From: an uncultured Chloroflexota bacterium
GTDB taxonomy: Bacteria; Chloroflexota; Dehalococcoidia; GIF9; AB-539-J10
Direction of reading: 5' to 3'
DNA length: 64,000 bases
Assembly (NCBI GenBank): GCA_903884455.1
Contig: CAISEW010000037.1
Span: 16,161-80,160, forward strand
Positions 36,194 to 44,289 of the stretch are shown here, piece after piece. Each line of letters starts with the position of its first letter. The first letter of the stretch is position 1. The notes beneath the pieces were generated by a model that searched no databases, had not been told where the DNA came from, and was given only the letters and a program-made list of their open reading frames with translations. Made by a program: the position numbers and the translations under genes.

Positions 36194-36497
36194 AATTCAC
36201 CTCCTGACATTTGCACAGCAATAGCTCTTTCATGAGAGCTTCGCAGTCAATAATTAACCTGGCTAATCTGGCATCCGTAAGCTTATAGTAAACCTTTTGA
36301 GCTTCTTGCCTCTCTTTCACAATGTTACATTCCTTAAGGGCTCTCAGGTGGTGCGAAATCAGGGATTGTTCCTTATTCAGAACGCAGGCGAGTTCACCAA
36401 CGCACCTCTCGCCCTCAGCCAGCAGCTTAAGTATCTGGAGTCTTGTCGGCTCCCCAACACACCTCAGAAATCTTGATTGGTCTTCCAGTACTGTCAT
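36138..36497 (-). CDS. ArsR-family regulator (second type, C-terminal CKC)
   Basis: EPTRLQILKLLAEGERCVGELACVLNKEQSLISHHLRALKE...LLLCKCQE; overlaps arsM start by 56 bp. Confidence 0.9.
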   Translation of the reverse strand: MTVLEDQSRFLRCVGEPTRLQILKLLAEGERCVGELACVLNKEQSLISHHLRALKECNIVKERQEAQKVYYKLTDARLARLIIDCEALMKELLLCKCQEVNYGKEENQRGGEGEICPDS

Positions 36498-36501
36498 ATG
36501 A

Positions 36502-36541
36502 ATCTCCGTTTATATGAATTATAATTCATATAAACGGAGAT
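36502..36541. promoter_or_regulatory. 40-bp perfect palindrome; putative operator of the arsR-arsM operon covering the SD
   Basis: ATCTCCGTTTATATGAATTA|TAATTCATATAAACGGAGAT, ending 5 bp from the arsR start codon. Confidence 0.85.
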
Positions 36542-36629
36542 GTCAACAAGTCTTAAATGGGGTAGTGCCGTAGACATCCAACAGACTGGATGGAATGAGA
36601 GGAAAACAAAGCTGAATGCTAAGCCTGTT

Positions 36630-36765
36630 TTTTGTCATTGCGAGCACCTGAAAGGTGTGTGGCAATCTCAAGGGATTGCCACCTGGAGTTTACCCTGAGC
36701 GGAGGTGAGATTCTTCGCCTTCGACTCAGAATGACAAAAGGGAAAGGGCTCGCAATGACAAGGGA
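36630..36765. repeat. Dispersed repeats, both CATTGCGAG and ATTCTGAG types
   Basis: gtcattgcgagcacctgaaaggtgtgtggcaatctc; gagattcttcgccttcgactcagaatgaca. Confidence 0.8.
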
Positions 36766-36868
36766 GTGGAGATTCTCTTTTCCCCTCCAGCCGCTATAAA
36801 AAAGTGTCAAATCCCCTAAACTTTAATAGGAATTTAATATTTAGATGTTATGATGTAATTGGGTTTTG
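36766..36868 (+). repeat. ~100-bp direct repeat, copy A
   Basis: agtgtcaaatcccctaaactttaataggaatttaatatttagatgttatgatgtaattgggttttg. Confidence 0.85.
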
Positions 36869-37082
36869 TATTGGCCCTCCCCTTCTGTCATTGTGAGGCT
36901 GACGAAGTCAGCCGAAGTAATCTCGTGGAGGGGTAATGAGATTGCCATGCCCCGAAAAGTTGGGGCTCCCAGTGACAAAAAACGAGTGGGGGCGAAGCTT
37001 GGCTAATAAATAAGGGAAGTACGAGAATGTCAAGACTCGAAACAGAAAGGGAGATGGGTCTGTGTTATAGTGTATAGAGATT

Positions 37083-37165
37083 AGGTTGCTGGAGGCAACT
37101 GGTTGTTGACCGGTTTCTTCTAGCACCAGTGGCTAGCTCCGATGAAATCGGAACAGCTGCAAACC
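37083..37165 (+). promoter_or_regulatory. Candidate structured 5' leader RNA, copy 2
   Basis: AGGTTGCTGGAGGCAACTGGTTGTTGACCGGTTTCTTCTAGCACCAGTGGCTAGCTCCGATGAAATCGGAACAGCTGCAAACC; alignable with 21963-22036, stems kept through G-U wobbles. Confidence 0.6.
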
Positions 37166-37185
37166 AAGAAGAAGGTTGATACGCA

Positions 37186-38757
37186 GTGAAAAGAATTGTT
37201 TTCCTGATTATGGCCATTCTTTTGGTGATAGGGTTTGTCTTACCGGGCTGTGGTGAAGCAAAACCCGAGCCAGTACTCTATGTCTTTGAAGGTGGGAAGA
37301 TTAATGTCGGTATAGCCGGGGAACTGAATTGCACGGCTGGTGCGATGCAGTGGGCAGGCGCCATGCTGGCGCAGGATGCAATCAACCGCAATGGTGGGAT
37401 AGACATAGACGGCGTGTCCCAGATCTTGGAGTTGGTTCCCATAGAGACCGGTGAAGAAACCGTGGACCCTAGTGGTCTCACTGGCGTATCGGCTCTTACG
37501 GCAGCGATAGATGGCGTGGACTTCATCCTCGGCGGTTTCCGACCAGAAGCCGTTGAGGTCTACCGAGATGTGGCTATGGAGAAGGGGGTGATTTTCATCA
37601 ACTGTGGTGCTGCCACAGAGACGTTACAGCACAGCGTAGTCGATGATTACGCGAGCTACCGGTTCTGGTTCAAGGGCATGCCGTCCAATGAGTATTTTTT
37701 GGGCCAGAGCGTTGTGAGGACACTGGGAGCGGTCGCAATAAAGCTCAGAGAGAAAATGGGAGTAGCAGCTAATTATACGCTGAATGCCACCATAGTCGCT
37801 GACAATTTGGCATGGGCCTATGAGCAAGTAACTGTTATTGGGAAACTGCTACCGAGTGTAGGCGTGAATCTTACCCGCAGCTTCTGGGTATCTTCCAAAG
37901 GAGACTCAGCGGAAATGGTATCTACACTGACCTCGATAGCAGGCTTAGATCCCCAGTTTATCATCCCCATATTCTCCGCAGATGCTGGCGCTCTCTATGA
38001 TGTGCTGCGTGCATCCTATGTACCGAATGCTATGTCGGTAGGTATTAACGTAATGGCCCAGCTAAAGGCCCCTTGGGGTGCCGGCAACCTTACCACACCT
38101 CCTCCTGGCGGCCCTGCTTGTGCTAATGAAGTTATACTGGATACCTGGGCGGAGGGCTTAAATCAAACCACCAAGACGGGACCTTTCCTTACTGCGTTCA
38201 TGAACTCTACCTCAGGAGAGTACCCACTCAATGCCGCAGCTACCTATGATGCGCTTTTTAGTCTGAAAGCAGCCATTGAAGCAGTGGCGTGGTACGATGC
38301 GGTTAACGGAACTGCATACGCAAAGGCTGATGACATTATTCAATGGCTGGAAGATCCGGCAAACGCCCGGGTGACCACGACTGGCAACACTACCTATTAT
38401 CCCAGGCCGGGAACCAAGGCCGCTGGGAAGCCGGCACTCACCGAGGCCCAGGTACGCTTGTTGTATGATCTTGATAGCTATAACTATACGTATACATATG
38501 ATGCGAAAGACTGGACAATGCCGGCACATACCACTCACGATCTGGCCTACGGTCCTGGCCTATTGACCGGCATTGGCGCCCAGTGGCAGTGGGATGCAAC
38601 GGCTGGTCGGTGGAAGAAGGTGGGCATCTGGCCAATGGATTTCGGAGACGAGTACGACGAGGCATTGACTGACCAGTACGGCTGCTGGAACTTTGCGTAC
38701 AACGGTACGATGGCCCTCGTAATACCACAGAATGTAATCAACCACCACAAGCCGTAG
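37186..38757 (+). CDS. LivJ-type ABC substrate-binding lipoprotein (full-length paralogue)
   Basis: VKRIVFLIMAILLVIGFVLPGCGEAKPEP lipobox; PBP type I fold; C-terminus ...GIGAQWQWDATAGRWKKVGIWPMDFGDEYDE...WNFAYNGTMALVIPQ. Confidence 0.87.
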   Translation: MKRIVFLIMAILLVIGFVLPGCGEAKPEPVLYVFEGGKINVGIAGELNCTAGAMQWAGAMLAQDAINRNGGIDIDGVSQILELVPIETGEETVDPSGLTGVSALTAAIDGVDFILGGFRPEAVEVYRDVAMEKGVIFINCGAATETLQHSVVDDYASYRFWFKGMPSNEYFLGQSVVRTLGAVAIKLREKMGVAANYTLNATIVADNLAWAYEQVTVIGKLLPSVGVNLTRSFWVSSKGDSAEMVSTLTSIAGLDPQFIIPIFSADAGALYDVLRASYVPNAMSVGINVMAQLKAPWGAGNLTTPPPGGPACANEVILDTWAEGLNQTTKTGPFLTAFMNSTSGEYPLNAAATYDALFSLKAAIEAVAWYDAVNGTAYAKADDIIQWLEDPANARVTTTGNTTYYPRPGTKAAGKPALTEAQVRLLYDLDSYNYTYTYDAKDWTMPAHTTHDLAYGPGLLTGIGAQWQWDATAGRWKKVGIWPMDFGDEYDEALTDQYGCWNFAYNGTMALVIPQNVINHHKP

Positions 38758-38775
38758 AGCACCCAGCGCAATGAT

Positions 38776-38884
38776 AGTGGTGAGAAGATTCTCTTTCCCC
38801 CTCTAGCCCACTAAGAAAGTGTCACATCCCCCTAAACTTTAATAGGAATTTAATATTTAGATGTTATGATTTAATTGGTTTTGC
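38776..38884 (+). repeat. ~100-bp direct repeat, copy B
   Basis: agtgtcacatccccctaaactttaataggaatttaatatttagatgttatgatttaattggttttg. Confidence 0.85.
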
Positions 38885-38955
38885 TTTTTGCATCGACATC
38901 TTCTTTCTGTCGTTTCGGGGCTGATTTTAGCCAGCCGAAGCAATCCCCGAAGGGG

Positions 38956-39084
38956 AAATCCTAAATTCCAAGCACGAAATCCTAAACAATATCAAAACCC
39001 AAAATACAAAGGCTCAAGACGTTTAGGATTTTGAATTTTTATATTTGGGTTTGTTTAGAGTTTAGAAATTAGAATTTGGGATTT
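38956..39084. repeat. AT-rich long imperfect hairpin element
   Basis: aaatcctaaattccaagcacgaaatcctaaac...gtttaggattttgaatttttatatttgggtttgtttagagtttagaaattagaatttgggattt; the arms are imperfectly inverted. Confidence 0.7.
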
Positions 39085-39228
39085 AGCCAAGGGATTGCCA
39101 CGCCCCGACAAGTCGGGGCTCGCAATGACAAAAACCTCAAGTGGCTAGACATTGCTTGCCAACAGGGGTATACTAGCTGGCACGTCTTCAAAGCCGCCGC
39201 TTGAGTAGCTAGAAGAGGCTGATTAAGG

Positions 39229-40002
39229 ATGGATGAAGTTATTATTTCCCGTGCTATTGTTGAAAGCTACATGAAAGACTTCATGGAGGCGATGGAGGTG
39301 GATGTCGCTGTAGCTGGGGCGGGGCCGGCTGGGCTTGTCGCTGCATACTACCTGGCGAAAGAGGGAATAAAGGTGATAGTATTTGAAAGGCAGCTTCGTG
39401 TGGGCGGTGGCATGCCTGGGGGAGGGATGATGTTTAACCGCATCGTCCTTCAGGAAAAAGGCAAGCGGATATTGGATGAGTTTGAAGTTTCGACTAAAGA
39501 ATATGAAAAGGGGTACTATGTCGCTGATTCGCTGGAAGCTATTTCGACCATCTGCTCAAGGGCTATAAAAGCCGGGGCGAAGATTTTCAATTTGATTAGC
39601 ATTGAGGATGTGATGATTCGGGAAGGTGACAGGATAACCGGGCTTGTTTTGAATTGGAGCGCTGTTTCCTGGTCGAAGCTGCATGTGGACCCTCTGACTA
39701 TAAGGTGCAAGGTGGCTGTAGATGCCACCGGGCATGACGCTGAAGTCTGCTGTATAGTGGTGAGGAAAATAGGTCCGAAGTTAAGGACGAAGACAGGGGA
39801 GGTGATAGGGGAGAAGCCCATGTGGGCTGAGAGAGGGGAAAGAGAAATATTGGAAAACACCAGGGAAGTCTATCCCGGCTTAGTGGTCGCTGGTATGACG
39901 GCGAACGCCGTTTTTGGTTCCCCGAGGATGGGAGCCATTTTTGGTGGCATGCTTTTATCCGGTAAAAAGGCTGCCCGAGTGGCTATGGAATTACTTAAAT
40001 AA
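39229..40002 (+). CDS. Thi4-family thiazole synthase (probable sulfide-dependent type)
   Basis: VDVAVAGAGPAGLVAAYYLAKEGIKVIVFERQLRVGGGMPGGGMMFN, VDATGHDAEVCCIVVRKIG, GMTANAVFGSPRMGAIFGGMLLSGKKAA. Confidence 0.88.
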   Translation: MDEVIISRAIVESYMKDFMEAMEVDVAVAGAGPAGLVAAYYLAKEGIKVIVFERQLRVGGGMPGGGMMFNRIVLQEKGKRILDEFEVSTKEYEKGYYVADSLEAISTICSRAIKAGAKIFNLISIEDVMIREGDRITGLVLNWSAVSWSKLHVDPLTIRCKVAVDATGHDAEVCCIVVRKIGPKLRTKTGEVIGEKPMWAERGEREILENTREVYPGLVVAGMTANAVFGSPRMGAIFGGMLLSGKKAARVAMELLK

Positions 40003-40015
40003 GGTTGAATTTGCT

Positions 40016-41224
40016 ATGGCAAAGACAATAGCTGAAATCAACGAGAAAATCAGAAAAGGTAAGGCTGTCGTGGTGACTGCCGAGGAAGTGATCGACATCG
40101 CTAAGGAAAAAGGCGTACGCAAAGCAGCCGAGGAAATTGATGTCGTTACCACCGGCACCTTCGGTCCAATGTGCTCCTCAGGTGCCTTTCTCAATATCGG
40201 ACACTCTAAGCCCAGGATAAAACTGGGCGGCGGCAAGGTTTACCTTAATGATATTCCGGTCTATACCGGAATAGCTGCTGTGGATATTTTCATCGGGGTA
40301 AATGCTCTTCCTGATGACGACCCCAGGAATAAGTTCTACCCGGGTGAGTTCAATTATGGTGGTGGGCATGTAATACAGGAACTGATAGCGGGTAAGGACA
40401 TAATACTTACCGCCACCGCTTATGGAACGGACTGCTACCCCAGGAAGAAGCTGGAGACCCTGATTAACATTAAGGACATAAATGAGGCGATTCTATTTGA
40501 TGTCAGAAATGCCTACCAGAACTATAATGTGGCGGTGAATCTCTCCGATAAGGTTCGCTATACCTATATGGGGGTGCTTAAACCGAATCTGGGGAATGCT
40601 AACTACTGCTCGGCGGGGCAACTCTCGCCGCTGTTGAATGACCCTTACTATAAGACCATAGGTGTCGGAACGAAGCTCTTCCTGGGCGGCGGAATAGGTT
40701 ATGTGGCCTGGCATGGTACCCAGCATAATCCCACTGCTCTCAGGGGAGACAATGGCGTGCCGCGGCGGGGGGCAGGGACACTGGCTGTGATTGGGGACTT
40801 GAAGCAAATGAAGCCGGAGTGGCTGGTCGGGACAAGCATGCTGGGTTACGGCTGCACATTAACTGTGGGCATAGGTGTCCCGATACCCATACTTTCCGAG
40901 GAAATTCTCCGCTACACTATAGTAAGCGATGCTGACATCCTGGCTCCCATCGTGGACTATTCCGAAGCTTATCCTCAAAGAGAGCCTGATATAGTAGGAG
41001 AAGTCAGCTACGCTGAGCTCAAGAGTGGCAACATAAAAGTTCAGGGGAAAGATGTGCCCACGGCTTCTTTGTCTAGCTATCCTAAAGCTGTGGAAATTGC
41101 CAATATTTTGAAAAAGTGGATAGAAAATGGTGAGTTTTTGCTTACCGAGCCCGTAGCTCCGTTGCCTGGAGTGGAGTCAGGCATAACTTCTAAGCCACTC
41201 AAAGAAAGACCGATAGTGGGGTAA
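40016..41224 (+). CDS. Homocysteine biosynthesis protein, COG1900/DUF39 family
   Basis: VVTTGTFGPMCSSGAFLNIGHSKPRIKLGGGKVYLNDIPVYTGIAAVDIFIGVN...YGTDCYPRKKLETLI...LGGGIGYVAWHGTQHNP. Confidence 0.88.
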   Translation: MAKTIAEINEKIRKGKAVVVTAEEVIDIAKEKGVRKAAEEIDVVTTGTFGPMCSSGAFLNIGHSKPRIKLGGGKVYLNDIPVYTGIAAVDIFIGVNALPDDDPRNKFYPGEFNYGGGHVIQELIAGKDIILTATAYGTDCYPRKKLETLINIKDINEAILFDVRNAYQNYNVAVNLSDKVRYTYMGVLKPNLGNANYCSAGQLSPLLNDPYYKTIGVGTKLFLGGGIGYVAWHGTQHNPTALRGDNGVPRRGAGTLAVIGDLKQMKPEWLVGTSMLGYGCTLTVGIGVPIPILSEEILRYTIVSDADILAPIVDYSEAYPQREPDIVGEVSYAELKSGNIKVQGKDVPTASLSSYPKAVEIANILKKWIENGEFLLTEPVAPLPGVESGITSKPLKERPIVG

Positions 41225-41233
41225 TCAAGAAAG

Positions 41234-41644
41234 ATGAATGTCTCCCGAAGAATAGTGCTTCACTTCCCGCCCAATATGACAGGGCAGCCGGTCGTTTGCC
41301 GCCTGGTTAAAGATTTTGGCCTCACCTTTAATATTCTGAAGGCTTCCATATCACCAGGACAAGAAGGATTGATGGTCCTGGAGCTAAGTGGTGAGCAGAA
41401 GAACTACGATAAGGGTGTCAAATACCTCACCGAGACCGGAATAGAAATCCAGTCCTTAAGCCAGGACGTTGTCCGTGACGAAACCAAGTGCACTCATTGT
41501 GGAGCTTGTATCACTATTTGCCCCACCGAGGCTTTTTCTCTGGAGCCAAGAACCAGAAAAGTGCTCTTTGACCATAATAAATGTGTTGTCTGCGGGCTAT
41601 GTGTCAAGGCTTGTCCTCCTCGGGCGATGATAGTGTATTTCTGA
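41234..41644 (+). CDS. NIL domain + 4Fe-4S ferredoxin protein
   Basis: N-terminal NIL-like domain, then CTHCGACITICPTEAFSLEP and CVVCGLCVKACPPRAM. Confidence 0.88.
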   Translation: MNVSRRIVLHFPPNMTGQPVVCRLVKDFGLTFNILKASISPGQEGLMVLELSGEQKNYDKGVKYLTETGIEIQSLSQDVVRDETKCTHCGACITICPTEAFSLEPRTRKVLFDHNKCVVCGLCVKACPPRAMIVYF

Positions 41645-41690
41645 CCCCGAGATTGCTTCGTCCCGATAAATCGGGACTCGCAATGACAAA
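41645..41690. repeat. Dispersed palindromic repeat between NIL-Fd and UPF0280 genes
   Basis: gagattgcttcgtcccgataaatcgggactcgcaatgaca. Confidence 0.8.
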
Positions 41691-41720
41691 ATGGGCGGGC
41701 TCCGTGAAGGGGATGAATCC

Positions 41721-42446
41721 ATGCATGAGCCACGTTTCTACCGCCACTGGATTAAAGACAGCGATTTGGTTTCTTTTGAGGTAGCGGTAAAGCAGACAGA
41801 CCTATACATCCGCTCCCGGCGTAATCTAAGGAATAAAGCTCTTGATTCCGTGCTAAAGCACCGTGGCTCTCTAGAGGCATATATTGAGCGTCATCCTCTT
41901 TTCCTGACCACATTGGACACTTACCAGGCTGAAGCTGAGGCCCCGGCCATCGTCAAAGAGATGGCTAGAGTATCTCAGCTAACAGGTGTTGGTCCTATGG
42001 CAGCGGTAGCTGGCGCCATTGCTGAAGCGGTAGGCAGAGATTTACTCACTTTCTCGCCTGAGGTAATTGTGGAAAATGGTGGTGATATTTTTCTGAAAAT
42101 ATCTAAGAAAAGGCTGGTGGGCATCTACGCCGGGCAATCCTCTTTTACCAAAAAAATTGCCCTGGAGATTATGCCCGGAGAAACACCACTGGGCGTATGT
42201 ACGTCTTCAGGAACCGTAGGACATTCTTTAAGCCTGGGCAGCGCTGACGCCGTTATTGTCCTTTCACCCTCGACATCTTTAGCTGATGCCGCAGCCACAG
42301 CCCTAGGCAATATAGTCAAGGACGCAGATGATATTCCTGGGGCAATTGAAAAAGCCCAGAGTATCGAGGGGCTACGTGGTGTGGTTATTATTGTGGGCGA
42401 CAAAATGGGTGTCTGGGGCAGGGTGAAAATTGTGCCCCTTGAGTAG
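41721..42446 (+). CDS. UPF0280 (COG2122, ApbE-like) family protein
   Basis: DLYIRSRRNLRNKALDSVLKHRGSLEAYIERHPLFLTTLDTYQ...VGPMAAVAGAIAEAVGRDL...EVIVENGGDIFL...GVCTSSGTVGHS. Confidence 0.88.
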   Translation: MHEPRFYRHWIKDSDLVSFEVAVKQTDLYIRSRRNLRNKALDSVLKHRGSLEAYIERHPLFLTTLDTYQAEAEAPAIVKEMARVSQLTGVGPMAAVAGAIAEAVGRDLLTFSPEVIVENGGDIFLKISKKRLVGIYAGQSSFTKKIALEIMPGETPLGVCTSSGTVGHSLSLGSADAVIVLSPSTSLADAAATALGNIVKDADDIPGAIEKAQSIEGLRGVVIIVGDKMGVWGRVKIVPLE

Positions 42447-42487
42447 TCCTTTCTTTTTTGCCCCGAGCAGTGATAAAGTTTTATGCA

Positions 42488-43432
42488 ATGAGAAAGTTGC
42501 CCAACTTCCGCGTGCAATTAGCCCCCCGGCATCCTAAGGGACTAATCCTGTCTAATCCTGTGATGATAGCCGCGGGCATAGCTGGCTATGGCATAGAGTA
42601 TGCTGAAATTGCTGATATACAAAAATTGGGTGCCATTGTCTGTAAAGGGACGACCCTTATGCCCAAAAAGGGTAATGCCCAACCACGACTGGTGGAAACC
42701 GCTGGTGGTCTGCTTAATTCGGTAGGCTTGGAAAATATCGGTGTTGACGCCCTGATTGAAGAAAAAGCGCCTGTATGGGCAGGGTGGCGGGTTCCGGTTA
42801 TAGTTAATGTTGCCGGGGAAACAATAGACGAATATGTGGCTGTGACCAGCAAGTTAGAAGGCGTGGCCGGGGTCAGCGGCATTGAGCTAAATATTAGCTG
42901 CCCCAATGTTTCCGCAGGCGGGATGGAATTTGGTGTCGATCCCAAGCTTGCCGCTCGGGTAACTTCAGCAGTTAAAGCTGCCACCACCTTACCGGTTATC
43001 GTTAAGTTGAGCCCCAATGTAACCGATATTAAGGAAATCGCTTTAGCCGTGGAAGAAGCTGGAGCTGATGCCATATCCCTGATTAACACACTGAAGGGCA
43101 TGGCAATTGACATAGACCAAAGAAAGCCTTGCCTGGGGAATATTGTAGGCGGGCTTTCTGGTCCCGCTATCAAGCCTGTGGCTCTTTATATGGTGTTCGA
43201 GACAGCCAAGGTGGTCCGTATTCCTGTGATAGGATGTGGTGGCATTGCTTGTGCTGAGGATGCCCTGGAGTTTATTATGGCTGGGGCTACGGCCATACAA
43301 ATTGGCACAGCCAGCCTGACTAGTCCTGATATCTGTCTTACTATACTGGAGGGAATAGAGCATTTTATGCTGGACAATGGGGTGGAGAATCTCACTGACC
43401 TTATTGGCATTGCCCAGCACTCAGCACGCTGA
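42488..43432 (+). CDS. pyrD: Dihydroorotate dehydrogenase, catalytic subunit
   Basis: [74 protein letters not shown]. Confidence 0.92.
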   Translation: MRKLPNFRVQLAPRHPKGLILSNPVMIAAGIAGYGIEYAEIADIQKLGAIVCKGTTLMPKKGNAQPRLVETAGGLLNSVGLENIGVDALIEEKAPVWAGWRVPVIVNVAGETIDEYVAVTSKLEGVAGVSGIELNISCPNVSAGGMEFGVDPKLAARVTSAVKAATTLPVIVKLSPNVTDIKEIALAVEEAGADAISLINTLKGMAIDIDQRKPCLGNIVGGLSGPAIKPVALYMVFETAKVVRIPVIGCGGIACAEDALEFIMAGATAIQIGTASLTSPDICLTILEGIEHFMLDNGVENLTDLIGIAQHSAR

Positions 43433-43440
43433 GTGCTGGG
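43413..43440. terminator. Bidirectional hairpin inside the overlapping 3' ends of convergent pyrD and the mutase subunit gene
   Basis: CCCAGCACTCAG-cacg-CTGAGTGCTGGG then TTATTT; perfect 12-bp stem. Confidence 0.8.
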
Positions 43441-43831
43441 TTATTTCCTTCTGGATGAAACTGATGATGTCCTCTGTGGAAATGCCCGGGCCAAAAACAG
43501 CTTTTACGCCCATTTGTTGTAAGGTGGGAATATCATCCTCGGGTATTATGCCACCAGCGATAACCAGGGCATCTTCTCTTCCTTTTTTTCTTAATCCTTC
43601 TATGATTGGTGGAAAGAGCTCTAAATGAGCTCCCGACAAGATGCTCAACCCCACAACATTTACATCCTCCTGGATAGCTGCCTCGACAATCATCTCGGGA
43701 GTTTGTCGGATACCAGTATAGATTACCTCCATGCCGGCATCCCGCAAAGCTCTAGCTACCACTTTAGCACCTCGGTCATGCCCATCTAAACCAGGCTTGG
43801 CTAGCAGAACACGAATCCTACTTTTGTTCAT
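43421..43831 (-). CDS. Methylmalonyl-CoA mutase, B12-binding small subunit
   Basis: [49 protein letters not shown]. Confidence 0.93.
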   Translation of the reverse strand: MNKSRIRVLLAKPGLDGHDRGAKVVARALRDAGMEVIYTGIRQTPEMIVEAAIQEDVNVVGLSILSGAHLELFPPIIEGLRKKGREDALVIAGGIIPEDDIPTLQQMGVKAVFGPGISTEDIISFIQKEITQHSAC

Positions 43832-43845
43832 AGTCTGCTCCCTCT

Positions 43846-44244
43846 CTAGATTTTCTGACAAAGCTCAACAAGCACCCCTCTAAGCGATTTGGGGTGAATG
43901 AAAGCTACCATGCCCTCGAAGCCAGGGCGAGCCTTCTTATCAATTAATTCTACCCCCCTTTTAGAGAGGCGGCTAAGCTCCTTATCTACATCGTCAACTT
44001 CAAACGTTATATGGTGAAGGCCCTCCCCTCTTTTCTCCAAGACGTTAGCCATATTACTGCCGGGAAGTGGTTCCAAAAGTTCCAGATTGGCGCCCTGGGC
44101 TAAGGAAAGGATGGCTGCCTTTACTCCTCGCTCCGAGAGGGTTTCAATCTTGTCAACCTCAGCGCCGAAACAATCCTTATAAAGCTTTATCGCTTCATCG
44201 AGGTTGCTAACTAAAATACCGATGTGGTCAACTTTTTTGGCCAT
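43846..44244 (-). CDS. mce: Methylmalonyl-CoA epimerase
   Basis: [40 protein letters not shown]. Confidence 0.92.
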   Translation of the reverse strand: MAKKVDHIGILVSNLDEAIKLYKDCFGAEVDKIETLSERGVKAAILSLAQGANLELLEPLPGSNMANVLEKRGEGLHHITFEVDDVDKELSRLSKRGVELIDKKARPGFEGMVAFIHPKSLRGVLVELCQKI

Positions 44245-44289
44245 TTCACCTCCTTTAAAGCTAGTATCATAAATCTTGAAAGCTGCCTC

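Noticed and set aside
39136-39228. TPP riboswitch in front of thi4
   Set aside because: No CUGAGA...ACCUGAUC...GCGxAGGGA signature could be found.
42586-43173. 195-aa antisense ORF in pyrD
   Set aside because: Opposite strand of a clear PyrD; no RBS or motif support.
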